64,000 nt of DNA from Treponema pedis (GCF_017161325.1 NZ_CP045670.1:496001-560000), one strand, 5' to 3'; positions 45,333-54,513 are shown, numbered from the stretch's first letter. Numbers and translations are program-made. The notes: generated by a model from the sequence alone, not told the origin.

Positions 45333-47294
45333 CTACTTAACCTTGTAGCGTTCGGAAAGGTTCCAAACTCTCGGCTCGTAAGATTTATTGTTTTTCATAG
45401 CGTCGAGAACTTCATTTTTAATGTCCTCATCTATCCACATCCAACCGAATTTTATCGGGTAGAGCCAGTCAGTCTGGTCATAGAATTTTTGAGTTCCCCA
45501 TGCGGGATAGCGAACCCATTTCCATGCACCGCAGCGAGCATAATCCAGATAATAACTCGGGATAATTAAGGCTTCTTCGTGTACGATACGCTGAAGTTCT
45601 TTATGAACCCGCGCAAGTTCTTCCAATGAAGGTCCTTCTTGCTCTATGGCGAGAAGTTTTTCCATTTCTTCGCTCCACCAACCGAAAAAGTTATTGGTAA
45701 CCGGTTTTTCGGCATTTTCTTTAGAAAACAACTGCCAATACTGCGCGGGTGTAGTGGTAGTCAAACCGCCCCACCATGCCTGAAATTTTCTATTTAACAC
45801 CTCGTTAAAAGAGCCGCTCGCTTGAAGTTTAAGCTCAATTTCAACGCCCGCTTTTTTTGCCTGTTCTTTGAGGACGGTCAGTCTCTCGGTATGGTTGGCA
45901 GCCGAGTACAACACCTCGAACGACGCTCTTCCGCCCGCCTTATTCATAAGAATACCATCCGAGCCTATTTCGGTATAGCCCGCTCCGGCCAAAAGCTCTT
46001 TAGCCTTATCGGGGTCAAAGTCGGGTTTTCGGATGCTGTCATCGTCAAAGTAAACGCCGCCCCAAAAATGTCCTATACCGATATTGTGATAACGGGTGTA
46101 TTCTCCGTAAAGGGCTTGATCTATCATACCCTGAATATCTATGGCATAGTACATAGCCTGCCTGACTCGTCTGTCGCTGAAAAATGGTGTTTTTGTGTTA
46201 AAATATATACCGTAAAGCCCCTGTACAGGTACGGAGTGTACATTCCAACGGTCAATGTATCCGTTTGTAACGTTTTCGTTTGTACCGGCTTTTCTCCAAA
46301 GAGAAGGTATGTTTAAAGGAAAATAGTCCAATTCCCCTTTATAAAAATAACCTTCCGTAACATCGGCACCTCCCGTAATAACTTTCAGCTCAATACGTCC
46401 AATGTTGTACTGTTTTTCAAAAAAGGGATATTCCCTTGCCCACCAATTTTCAACCTGTTTAAAGATGAGCAGCTCGCCTTTTATACTCTCTTTTTCATCA
46501 AAGACATAGGGTCCTGTAACGGGCTCGGCCTTCCAGTTAAAATCCTGAAACCAGTTTTCTTTTACTTCACCGAAAAAGTGCTTAGCCCTGGGAGCAATGT
46601 TTACAGTGTCCAAAAGCGTTGCCTTATCCATTTTTGCCGATTCCAGGTATTTAACCGAGATACAGTAATCGCTTATCTTTTTTACTTCCAGTTTTTTATA
46701 ATAGTTATTGTACCAAGGTGCTTGAAGATTAGGCGAAAGCATAAAATCTTTCCACATATAAACATAATCATCGGCAGTACAGGGTTTACCATCCGACCAT
46801 TTGACATGCTCGTTCAGTTTAAAATAAACAGTCTGATTGTCTGCGCCAAAAGCCCAGTGAGTTGCTGCATATGGGAAAAATTCTCTCGTTTCGTCGCTTG
46901 TACCTACCAAAGTGGCCAACTGGAGGAAATAGCTTCTGGTAACTAAGTTTGATTCAGGCCCTATCGTTCTGTAAGTTGTAGGATACTCCCCGATAGCTTG
47001 ATGGAAGGTTCCTCCTACCTTAGTAGCTTTGGACGAGATATCTTTAGGATAACTTGTAAGCCATGTTACTTCTTCAGGCAGGCCTTCAACTTTTAAACCG
47101 GAATCTTCAACGGGCGGACAGGAAAAATCCGGTGCACCCGCCGCAATTTCTTCTTGCATAATTTTTTCCGCCTTTGCTACCGCACCGTCGACGGTGCTTC
47201 CGCCTGATCCCGAACCGCCGCATGAGGCAGCTAAAAAGGCAAAAACCGAAACTGACACGATTAACAATGTTAATCTATTAAGGTTTTTTTTCAT
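45333..47294 (-). CDS. oppA: Peptide ABC transporter substrate-binding lipoprotein, first copy
   Basis: About 653 residues. ATG 47294 is preceded by GGAGGG; it gives a good signal (LTLLIVSVSVFAFLAASC) with lipobox AASC. Mature part has the same landmarks as the downstream paralogue (WSDGKPCTADDY, TGPYVFDEK, YGIYFNTKTPFFSDRRVRQA, AIDIQGMIDQAL), with scattered changes around the ligand pocket. The frame extends upstream to 47432 without a signal, so that extension is not used. The pair likely gives the importer different peptide preferences. Confidence 0.92.
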   Translation of the reverse strand: MKKNLNRLTLLIVSVSVFAFLAASCGGSGSGGSTVDGAVAKAEKIMQEEIAAGAPDFSCPPVEDSGLKVEGLPEEVTWLTSYPKDISSKATKVGGTFHQAIGEYPTTYRTIGPESNLVTRSYFLQLATLVGTSDETREFFPYAATHWAFGADNQTVYFKLNEHVKWSDGKPCTADDYVYMWKDFMLSPNLQAPWYNNYYKKLEVKKISDYCISVKYLESAKMDKATLLDTVNIAPRAKHFFGEVKENWFQDFNWKAEPVTGPYVFDEKESIKGELLIFKQVENWWAREYPFFEKQYNIGRIELKVITGGADVTEGYFYKGELDYFPLNIPSLWRKAGTNENVTNGYIDRWNVHSVPVQGLYGIYFNTKTPFFSDRRVRQAMYYAIDIQGMIDQALYGEYTRYHNIGIGHFWGGVYFDDDSIRKPDFDPDKAKELLAGAGYTEIGSDGILMNKAGGRASFEVLYSAANHTERLTVLKEQAKKAGVEIELKLQASGSFNEVLNRKFQAWWGGLTTTTPAQYWQLFSKENAEKPVTNNFFGWWSEEMEKLLAIEQEGPSLEELARVHKELQRIVHEEALIIPSYYLDYARCGAWKWVRYPAWGTQKFYDQTDWLYPIKFGWMWIDEDIKNEVLDAMKNNKSYEPRVWNLSERYKVK

Positions 47295-47394
47295 AAAACC
47301 CTCCTTAACGTTTAATTTATATAAATTAAAAAGTCGTAACACTGACCCGGGAGCTTTCCCTCTTCGGGGGTTCCCAAAGGCAGAACGGAGCTTT

Positions 47395-48876
47395 TTATTT
47401 ATAAACCGTAAAACGACGCGGGTCAAAAGCATCCCGCAAGCCCTCTCCTATAAAGGTTATCATTACCAAAACAAAAACGGAAGCGGATACGGCCGATGAA
47501 AGAATCCACGGAGCTTCGACATAAGTCGCCGTACCTACGCTTAAAAGCTCTCCCCAGCTGGGCGTCGGAGGCTGTAAACCGTAGCCGAGGTAATCTAAAG
47601 CGGTTAAAGCTCCGATATTCCCCGAGATAACAAATGGCAGCGATGTAACTATAAGAACTATAACGTTGGGCAGTATATGCACGGTTATAATCCTCCACGT
47701 GCTTGCGCCCATCGACTTTGCCGCAAGAATATAATCCCTTTCTCTCTCACGGTATGTCATTGCCCGCATGCTCCAAGTTTTGCCCGACCAACCGAAAACA
47801 ATATTTATAAGGGTAAACATAATAAATGTCGGCTTGAAAATTGAGGCTAAAATCATAATCATATACAGATAAGGGATTCTTTCCCAAATTTCTATAAAAC
47901 GCTGAAAAAGCATATCAAAGGTTTTACCGAAGTACCCCATAGAAATACCTATAATCGTGCCTATAAAATAGGTTGCAGCGGCTACAAGCAAAGCAAAAGA
48001 CATTGCAATCCTGAAGCCGTAAAAAAGTCGTGCAAATACGTCACGCCCTATTCTGTCAGTTCCCAAAATATGCCTGGTTTTAAAAGAGGGGGCCGTCGGA
48101 TGGAACATTTGCCCCTTATCTCCTTTTGCATACCTCACCGTAAGAATATTATCGTCGCCCATATCTATACGATTGTCGGCCGTACCGAGTTTAAGCCATT
48201 TATAATCTGCAGGTTCAAAGGATTCGGAAGAAGTTTTTTTGCCGGTCGCAACTCCTATCCAGTTTTTCTTGTTTGAAGGAAAATCCGACATATCTTTACC
48301 TTCGCCCGAACTTGCAAATTTTACCCAAGTATAAACCTCACCCGTTTTAATACCGCCGGTTTCTCCCACCGGCACCCAAGTATAGGATTCCGGATTATCC
48401 TGCGGCAAGTCGTCTTTTGAAGAAAGAGCCAAGCCCAGTACGGGTGTACTTTTAAAGGTTAAAGCCAAAGGAGCGTTTGAAGCATCCGATTCGAAGGGGT
48501 TATAAGGAATTACGGGCATAAAAAGCCAGCCCCTCTTTGTTTCGGATAAATGCTTTTTAAACGCACGGTAATCAAGTTCCAACTCATTACCTACACGGAA
48601 GTTAAAGTCTGAGGCGAGAAGAATACGACTGTATGTCGGAAAATAAAGTTTTCCGTCAACAACCATAATAAGCGGTCGGTTCGAAACAAAAAGTTCCGCA
48701 AACAACGATAAAATATAAAATACGCCGATTATAACAAACGAGTATTTAGCCCGCTTAATTTCTTTAAAACGTTCAAAGCGTTTTTTTGTTAAGGGATCGA
48801 TTGCAAGCCTGTTTTTAACAACACCCCAATATTCTTTAAACTTTGAAATTTTTTGTTCAGTATTTTTTTCTTCCAT
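47395..48876 (-). CDS. oppC: Oligopeptide ABC transporter permease OppC, with large periplasmic insertion
   Basis: Inner-membrane permease, 493 residues against about 300-350 for typical OppC/YejE. One transmembrane segment lies near residues 45-65. After NPF at about 125, roughly 130 extra residues (about 130-260) precede the usual HILGTDRIGRDVFARL. The core then follows with five membrane segments and the ATPase-coupling EAA loop (RERERDYILAAKSMGASTWRI). The insertion has repeated aromatic turns YTWVPV, YTWVKF, NWIGV and YKWLKL, suggesting a small repeat domain on the outer side. The stop lies a short distance before the first binding-protein gene. It follows oppB by four bases. Confidence 0.88.
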   Translation of the reverse strand: MEEKNTEQKISKFKEYWGVVKNRLAIDPLTKKRFERFKEIKRAKYSFVIIGVFYILSLFAELFVSNRPLIMVVDGKLYFPTYSRILLASDFNFRVGNELELDYRAFKKHLSETKRGWLFMPVIPYNPFESDASNAPLALTFKSTPVLGLALSSKDDLPQDNPESYTWVPVGETGGIKTGEVYTWVKFASSGEGKDMSDFPSNKKNWIGVATGKKTSSESFEPADYKWLKLGTADNRIDMGDDNILTVRYAKGDKGQMFHPTAPSFKTRHILGTDRIGRDVFARLFYGFRIAMSFALLVAAATYFIGTIIGISMGYFGKTFDMLFQRFIEIWERIPYLYMIMILASIFKPTFIMFTLINIVFGWSGKTWSMRAMTYRERERDYILAAKSMGASTWRIITVHILPNVIVLIVTSLPFVISGNIGALTALDYLGYGLQPPTPSWGELLSVGTATYVEAPWILSSAVSASVFVLVMITFIGEGLRDAFDPRRFTVYK

Positions 48877-48880
48877 AAAG

Positions 48881-49903
48881 TTACTCTCCCAGCCTTATGC
48901 GCGGGTCTACCATTGAAAGAATAAAGTCGCTGATAATGTTTCCCAGAAGACTCAAAAGAGAAGTCATAACCAACGAACCTAAAACTACGGGGTAGTCCCT
49001 GTCTTCAATCGCGTTAAAGGAAAGCAATCCCATACCGCTTATGTTAAAAATCTTTTCGATAAGGAACGCTCCTGAAAAAAATATCGTAATTAAACCGCCC
49101 AAGCCCGCCGCTATCGGAATAATACTGTTTCTGAAAGCATGCTTCCACATAGCATCTTTAAAGGTGCGTCCCTTTGCTACAGCGGTTTTTACGTAGTCCG
49201 AAGCCATGGTTTCCATAAGGTTGTTTTTCATAGTTATGGTCATCGACGCAAAAGATCCTATCATATAGGCTATCATCGGTAAAAAGATGTGCCATATATT
49301 GTCTCCCACTTTTTGAAAAAAACTCATTTCGGCGTAATTTCGCGAAAATAAACCGCCCGACGGAAACCAGTTAAGCGTAAAGGCGAAAAATTGTAAAAGA
49401 ATAATAGCGACAATATAACCCGGCAAAGCGTAGCCTATAAAAATTACAACCGACGAAGCGTTATCAAAAAATTGCCTGTGTTTTAAGGCTTTTTTTACCC
49501 CTAACGGAATACATATCATATAAACAAGAATAATTGATATAATACCGAACCTCAACGAAACGGGAAACTTACTGACAATCATTTCAAAAACAGGATCATT
49601 ATACTTTGTGGAGCGCCCCATATCGCCGCGTAAAAGTTTAAAAAACCAGTCGGCATAAGCGAGAGGCCAAGGCTTGTCAAAACCGTAAAAAGCTTGCAGA
49701 TCTGCAACGGTTTTTTCATTTATTACACCCATATTTTCTTTGCTCGAACGACCGCCGCCTTCGCCCTGTCCCAGCATCATCGACATAATAGCCTGCTCTA
49801 CAGGACCTCCCGGCACGGCACGTGTAATTGCAAAAACAACTAACGTAATGCCGAAGAACGTAGGAATAATCAATAACAACCTTCGCACAAAATAATTATT
49901 CAT
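48881..49903 (-). CDS. oppB: Oligopeptide ABC transporter permease OppB
   Basis: First gene of the opp operon, 340 residues. N-terminal MNNYFVRRLLLIIPTFFGIT and TRAVPGGPVEQA are typical of OppB/YejB. Coupling loop TAVAKGRTFKDAMWKHAFRN. Six membrane segments. The pair is of the YejB/YejE kind. The AGGGG-like sequence upstream is weak; the 265-base divergent region to the next gene (49904-50169) would hold its promoter, which I could not place confidently. Confidence 0.92.
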   Translation of the reverse strand: MNNYFVRRLLLIIPTFFGITLVVFAITRAVPGGPVEQAIMSMMLGQGEGGGRSSKENMGVINEKTVADLQAFYGFDKPWPLAYADWFFKLLRGDMGRSTKYNDPVFEMIVSKFPVSLRFGIISIILVYMICIPLGVKKALKHRQFFDNASSVVIFIGYALPGYIVAIILLQFFAFTLNWFPSGGLFSRNYAEMSFFQKVGDNIWHIFLPMIAYMIGSFASMTITMKNNLMETMASDYVKTAVAKGRTFKDAMWKHAFRNSIIPIAAGLGGLITIFFSGAFLIEKIFNISGMGLLSFNAIEDRDYPVVLGSLVMTSLLSLLGNIISDFILSMVDPRIRLGE

Positions 49904-50095
49904 TATAGATCTCCAAAACCGAAATTAATATATATGGAAGCATACTCAAAAAAAGGGGAAAAAGCCCACATACATACTTACGGGGCAATAGTCTATCATA
50001 TTTTTAAAAAAAAGTCTATAGAAAATATACGGCAAAATAAGAGTATTTTATAAATTTTAAAAATAAAAACCGCTTATTATCCCTTATATCCGTGC

Positions 50096-50148
50096 TTGAC
50101 GGTTAAATAAATTTATGCTACTATGAGTTATACCGTGCCGAAGCACGG
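50096..50148 (+). promoter_or_regulatory. Promoter and 5' mRNA hairpin for the ornithine cyclodeaminase-like pair
   Basis: TTGACG (50096-50101), 17-bp spacer and TACTAT (50119-50124). The transcript would start at about 50131, directly at a CCGTGC-CGAA-GCACGG stem-loop (50133-50148). A GGAGG ribosome site follows (50160-50164). The 5' hairpin could stabilise the mRNA or mark a control point. Confidence 0.6.
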
Positions 50149-50169
50149 TGAATATACCCGGAGGATATT

Positions 50170-51261
50170 ATGTCATTTCAATTGCCTAAGTTTACTCCGC
50201 CGAATTTCAATTCAGAACAGTTTAAAAATTCGCCGGACGTAAAATATGCGAAGGTTTTAAAAGACGGAGTTGCACCGGCCGGCTTTTATTTAACGTCTCA
50301 CCTGCCTACTTATTACAGGTACAACGGTTCTTGGATTTTACCGCAGCGCAGTTCTCTTAATTGCGCCGCCGTAGTTAAAAACGGTTCAATCGTAATAAAA
50401 GAGCTGCGCGATTTAACCGAAGGTGAAGAAGTTGTTATTGCGGAGGTATCGGACGGCTCGGAAGGCGTTTTTAAAAGCGCAAATTCGTTTGATTCCGGAG
50501 TTATACAAACTTCGGGGAAGGCTGTAGAAACTTCTTTTACAGGCGATTACAACTTTCTTTATGAATTGATGAAACATGAAAAAGAAAACGGCGGATACAT
50601 TGTGTGGGTTATGGGACCGTCCGTAGTTTTCGACCATGATACGCGGGTAGCTCTTTCGGAGCTTGCCCATGCAGGTTATGTAAATTCCTTATTGGGAGGA
50701 AACGCTCTTGCTACACACGATTTGGAGGGAGGTTATTTAAATACCGCACTCGGACAAAATATTTACACGCAGGAATCCGTTCCTATGGGACATTACAATC
50801 ACTTGGACCTTTTAAACGAAGTAAGACGTGCAGGTTCCATAAAAAACTTCATTACAGAAGGACATGTAAAAAACGGTTTTATAAAAACGCTTACCGAATT
50901 AAATATTCCCTTTGTTCTTGCAGGTTCTATCCGCGATGACGGGCCATTGCCTGAAGTTTATCAAAAAGTAACGGAAGCTTTAACGGCAATGAAAAAAGAA
51001 ACCGATAAGGCAACGCTCATTATTTGTCTTGCAACAATGCTTCATTCCGTTTCAACGGCCAATTTAGCTTCAAGCTACCGCGTTGCAAAAGACGGCTCCG
51101 TCCTGCCCGTTTATATGTATACGGTAGATGTAACCGAAAATGTAACAAATAAAATTTCGGCTGCACGCGAAAATATTGCGGTACATTCCATTGTTACCAA
51201 CGTTCAGGATTTTGTCGTTAATGTTCAAGAGGCGTTGGTACCTAAAAAAACCGCAAAATAG
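50170..51261 (+). CDS. Ornithine cyclodeaminase-like protein (TIGR00300 / LOR-SDH conserved region), canonical copy
   Basis: 363 residues. The sequence follows the TIGR00300 family (LOR/SDH conserved domain; the ornithine cyclodeaminase of some archaea and the C-terminal part of cyanobacterial ArgZ/AgrE): an N-terminal domain with HLPTYYRYNGSWILP, an NAD-binding region VWVMGPSVVFDHDTR, then LLGGNALATHDLEG, GHYNHLDLLNEVR, PFVLAGSIRDDGPLP and ATMLHSVSTANL. Known members convert ornithine to proline plus ammonia with bound NAD. All hallmark segments are present, so activity is plausible. It is cytoplasmic and 12 bases upstream of a paralogue. A GGAGG site supports ATG 50170. Confidence 0.78.
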   Translation: MSFQLPKFTPPNFNSEQFKNSPDVKYAKVLKDGVAPAGFYLTSHLPTYYRYNGSWILPQRSSLNCAAVVKNGSIVIKELRDLTEGEEVVIAEVSDGSEGVFKSANSFDSGVIQTSGKAVETSFTGDYNFLYELMKHEKENGGYIVWVMGPSVVFDHDTRVALSELAHAGYVNSLLGGNALATHDLEGGYLNTALGQNIYTQESVPMGHYNHLDLLNEVRRAGSIKNFITEGHVKNGFIKTLTELNIPFVLAGSIRDDGPLPEVYQKVTEALTAMKKETDKATLIICLATMLHSVSTANLASSYRVAKDGSVLPVYMYTVDVTENVTNKISAARENIAVHSIVTNVQDFVVNVQEALVPKKTAK

Positions 51262-51273
51262 GAGGAAAAATAA

Positions 51274-52371
51274 ATGTATAAACTTGAAATACCCGTATAT
51301 AGAAACCCCGATTTTACACAAAAATTTTTAAGCGACGCACCTAATGCAAAACTTGTAGAAGTGGAACGCGACGGAATTTCTCCGGCGAATTATCATGCCC
51401 TTTCCGTATTTCCGGAGTATTTTAAAATAAACGGGAAATGGGTGCTTGCAACCGAAAGCCGAATGGATACCGTTTGCGTTGCGAACGATACGCCCGGGAA
51501 AGAATCGGTTAATATTGTAGAATTTAGAAATTTAAAAAAGGGAGATAAGGTTGTAGTCGGCAGGACGGAAGATGCCAGTGAAGGCATTTATGTTTACACC
51601 GGAGGTTTTGAAGCGGAAGAATCTTCCGCCGATACCTTTGCTTTCCGTTCCGGACGCTCGCGCGAAACGGCTTTTTCGATAGATTACGATAAACTTTATC
51701 AGGTTCTTGAACATGAAAAAAAGAATAACGGCTATGTAACTTGGATTTTAGGCTCGGCAGTTACACTTGACGGAGGCTCCCGTAAGGCTTTGGAAAAACT
51801 TGTAAGAGAAGGTTATGTTGATGCAATTCTTTGCGGAAACGCATTAGCCGCCTTCGATTTGGAGCAGGCAACTTTCGGAACGACTTGGGGACAAAAAGTT
51901 TTTACTAAAGAGCAAAATACCAACCGCACTTATTATGAAACTATAAATATGGTTCGTGAAGCCGGTTCGATTGAGGCTTATGTAAAATCCGGAAAACCCA
52001 AAGACGGCTTTGTAAAAGCATGCGTTGACTGTAATGTGCCCATGGTGCTTGCAGGAACAATCCGCGACCGCTTTGCCTTGCCGGGAACTTATGATAATGT
52101 TTATGAAGCCCAAAACGCTATGCGTAAGCATGCGCGGAAAACTTCCACCATCATAATGGTTTCCGCTGTACTTTTTACAATTGCTACCGGAAATATGACA
52201 CCCTCTTACAATGAATTTAACGGAACCGTAAGACCGGTTTATATGTACACAATAGATATTCAGGAATTTACCGTAAATAAACTGTCCGACAGAGGAACGT
52301 TAACGGCAACTTCTATTGTAACTAATGCTCAAGACTTTATGAAGAATTTGGGAAGGGCATTAACAAGCTGA
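51274..52371 (+). CDS. Ornithine cyclodeaminase-like protein (TIGR00300), diverged paralogue
   Basis: 365 residues, collinear with the preceding gene. Hallmark segments are altered: GNALATHD is GNALAAFD, the IRDDGPLP loop is IRDRFALP, MLHSVSTANL is VLFTIATGNM, and GPSVVFDHD is GSAVTLDGG. Overall fold and length are retained. It may be a partner subunit with lost catalysis, or a paralogue with another substrate. AGGAGG at 51261-51266 and the 12-base gap indicate one operon with balanced expression. The operon ends at the terminator at 52387-52426. Confidence 0.75.
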   Translation: MYKLEIPVYRNPDFTQKFLSDAPNAKLVEVERDGISPANYHALSVFPEYFKINGKWVLATESRMDTVCVANDTPGKESVNIVEFRNLKKGDKVVVGRTEDASEGIYVYTGGFEAEESSADTFAFRSGRSRETAFSIDYDKLYQVLEHEKKNNGYVTWILGSAVTLDGGSRKALEKLVREGYVDAILCGNALAAFDLEQATFGTTWGQKVFTKEQNTNRTYYETINMVREAGSIEAYVKSGKPKDGFVKACVDCNVPMVLAGTIRDRFALPGTYDNVYEAQNAMRKHARKTSTIIMVSAVLFTIATGNMTPSYNEFNGTVRPVYMYTIDIQEFTVNKLSDRGTLTATSIVTNAQDFMKNLGRALTS

Positions 52372-52386
52372 TTAAAATCCAAAACG

Positions 52387-52426
52387 AAAATCCTGAGCTA
52401 AGTTTTGCGCTTAGCTCAAGATTTTT
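52387..52426. terminator. Bidirectional terminator
   Basis: Stem TGAGCTAAG / CTTAGCTCA (52394-52418), extended by AAAATC/GATTTT flanks. A T run follows on the plus strand. The trmH-like stop codon lies inside the right arm. Confidence 0.85.
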
Positions 52427-53208
52427 TCCGTTAAATGCCCGCACCACTTATTCATACAAATTCCGAAAGCGACACTTACATTTATCGAGGCCTTAATTCC
52501 ATACATGGGAATCGTTATTATATTATTACCCGCTTTTTTTAAGGCTTCAGGGCTTACGCCCAATTCCTCAGAGCCTATAACTACAATACCTTTATCGGGG
52601 AATTTAAATTTGTTTATATCGGTACCGCCGGTTTCCAAAACAATTAAAGGAAGCTCAGGGAGCATATCAAGGCACGCTCTTTCCCACGGTAAATATTCAG
52701 TGCAGCCCATTGCCGTTCTTTTAGCCTTCGGATTTTCAGGAGAAACGCAATTTTCCGATAAAAAGATTTTTTCGACACCGAAGGATTCCGCCGTTCTAAA
52801 AATAGAGCCTATATTAAAGGGTGTGCGGATATCTTCAGCATAAACATAAACACCTTTAAAAAATTTTCTTCGGAATGCGGCAATTTCTTCAGGTTTGGAG
52901 TCGGGTAAAATTAAATCCCATTCCGAAGGAGAAATATCCAATTTTTTGTAAAGCTCGTAGCGTGTAAAATTTATTATATTACGTTTCGTACTTTCATCCG
53001 GTTTTTCAAACCATTTGTAAATTTTATTAAGTGCATCTTTTCCCAAATCTTCCGCCGCAATTTTTAAAAGACTGCGCAAATAAAACAAATCTAAAAATTC
53101 ATCCGGGCGGTTTTGTACATAGGCATTTTCCGCAGCTTCCAAAATGCGTAAGATTTTCCTACACCGCTGCTTTTGCGGAAGATTGTAAAGCTTAAAAATC
53201 TCGGGCAT
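52411..53208 (-). CDS. TrmH-family (SpoU) RNA 2'-O-methyltransferase
   Basis: A 265-residue SPOUT methyltransferase acting on rRNA or tRNA ribose with SAM. All three knot motifs are present: NIGSIFRTAESFGVEKIFLS (motif 1 with catalytic Arg), IVVIGSEELGVSPEAL (motif 2) and IPMYGIKASINVSVAFGI (motif 3). The N-terminal ~110 residues are helical and unlike the usual RNA-binding extension. Target nucleotide cannot be told. It is separated by three bases from the Fe-ADH-like gene upstream, so the two are co-transcribed. Confidence 0.88.
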   Translation of the reverse strand: MPEIFKLYNLPQKQRCRKILRILEAAENAYVQNRPDEFLDLFYLRSLLKIAAEDLGKDALNKIYKWFEKPDESTKRNIINFTRYELYKKLDISPSEWDLILPDSKPEEIAAFRRKFFKGVYVYAEDIRTPFNIGSIFRTAESFGVEKIFLSENCVSPENPKAKRTAMGCTEYLPWERACLDMLPELPLIVLETGGTDINKFKFPDKGIVVIGSEELGVSPEALKKAGNNIITIPMYGIKASINVSVAFGICMNKWCGHLTEKILS

Positions 53209-53211
53209 AAT

Positions 53212-54363
53212 TTAAAATGCCTGTTTAATAATTTCAAAAATATCGCGGCTGGACATCGGATGCGGAATATAATTCATAAAACTTAATTTAGCGGCATCTT
53301 CCGATACGGGAACAAGGGCTTCAATAGTTAAATCTATATCTTTTAAACGGGTAGGCAAATTCGCCTCTGCAAGCTGCCTGCGTATTTCTTCAATTCCGCG
53401 TTTTGAAAGCTCTACCGCATCTCCTCCCTCAGGCATTGTTTCACCCAACATTCTCGCAACCGAAGCCGTTTTCGCCAAGTTTGAAGAAATTGTATCGTTT
53501 AAAACATACGGAAGAAGTATGGTTGAAATAAGAGAGCTTGCAATCCCGTATTTTCCGCCCGCTGCAAGAGAAATTGCCGTACCCAATCCGGGTGCGGAAG
53601 CCGCGATTCCCATTGAGGAAAGACATGCAGCCTGTGTAAGCAACTCTTCACGCGAAGTGCCGACAAGTTTTTCTCTTTGAGGGTCAAGTGAAAGCAGATA
53701 TATTGAAATTGCTTTTCCTAAAACGGTTTCCGAAAAAAAACTTCCCTTTGTGGAAACATAGCCTTCAAATGCCGTGCTTAAACCGGCAAAACTCATTGCC
53801 GTCATTGCATTGGGCGCAAGTCCCGCATAGGTATTGGAATCGAAAATAACAAGTTTGCAAAGACCCTCTTGAATTTTCAATAAATTTACCGTCCTGCTGC
53901 GAGAGTCTAAAATTCCGCTTGTAGTTCCGAATAAAAACGGATTGTTGCAGGTAGTAGGTATTTGAATAAATGGAAGGGGTTCGGCGGTTATAGGTTCTCC
54001 TTCAATGTAATTATAAATCGATTTTGTTTCATTATATAAGGAGGCTATGGCCCTTCCGATAGAACAGGCAACCATATCACCGCAAGCAATTACGCCGCGT
54101 ATACGGGCACCGCGGGCAAGGGATAAGGCCCTTTCTATTATATCGGAATCCGGAGTTTTACCGAATCCGTTAAAAGTAAATAACGAAATATGTTTTTCTT
54201 CCAGCGCATTTTTTATTTTTTCGATAAGTCCCAAATCTTCAAAAAAAGGGTCGGCTACAAACATAAAATTATTCCCGAATTTAATAGCTTCTTCGCCTAT
54301 GCGTGCAAGAGAATAATTTCCTAAAATAATATTCGGTGAAAGCCTAAAAACAAAATCCGCCAT
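53212..54363 (-). CDS. Iron-containing alcohol dehydrogenase-fold protein lacking the metal ligands
   Basis: 383 residues, the normal length for group III (Fe-ADH) dehydrogenases. It keeps the fold landmarks: the dinucleotide loop region (ACGDMVACSIGRAIA where the family has GGGS.iD.aK.iA), the PTTCNNPFLFGTTSG segment, and the C-terminal helical domain. The four metal ligands (one Asp, three His) are not seen. The usual MDALTHAIEAY region reads FAGLSTAFEGY, and the HALAH...PHG region reads TAISLAAGGKYGIASS. The glycine loop is altered too. It is therefore unlikely to be an active Fe-ADH; a regulatory or binding role, or different chemistry, is possible. It starts just after a GAGG site and leads the TrmH gene. 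Confidence 0.8.
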   Translation of the reverse strand: MADFVFRLSPNIILGNYSLARIGEEAIKFGNNFMFVADPFFEDLGLIEKIKNALEEKHISLFTFNGFGKTPDSDIIERALSLARGARIRGVIACGDMVACSIGRAIASLYNETKSIYNYIEGEPITAEPLPFIQIPTTCNNPFLFGTTSGILDSRSRTVNLLKIQEGLCKLVIFDSNTYAGLAPNAMTAMSFAGLSTAFEGYVSTKGSFFSETVLGKAISIYLLSLDPQREKLVGTSREELLTQAACLSSMGIAASAPGLGTAISLAAGGKYGIASSLISTILLPYVLNDTISSNLAKTASVARMLGETMPEGGDAVELSKRGIEEIRRQLAEANLPTRLKDIDLTIEALVPVSEDAAKLSFMNYIPHPMSSRDIFEIIKQAF

Positions 54364-54428
54364 TTATAATTCCTCTTGTTTAAATTTCGGCAGACTTTTA
54401 TAAAACTTAAATAAAGATAAGATTTATC

Positions 54429-54513
54429 AAAACGGCATACAATAAATCGAGCACCTCAAAGCAAGCTCGATAAGTGTTTTTAAGCGACGCCGTTTGCGTT
54501 GCTTAAAATAAAC
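54429..54513. repeat. 85-bp direct repeat, copy 1
   Basis: Begins AAAACGGCATACAATAAATC and ends GCTTAAAATAAAC. Contains an inverted repeat TTTTAAGC(G)ACGC / GCGTTGCTTAAAA with one mismatch. Intergenic, 166 bp from copy 2. Between the copies lie AAAATAAACAA/TTGTTTATTTT and GCGCTT-TTGC-AAGCGC hairpins. Confidence 0.85.

Noticed and set aside
47295-47432. N-terminal extension of the first peptide-binding lipoprotein
   Set aside because: It would bury the signal peptide; ATG 47294 has GGAGGG and a proper lipoprotein signal.
53212-54363. Plain call of active iron-containing alcohol dehydrogenase
   Set aside because: The metal-binding Asp and His residues are not present at the expected motifs.
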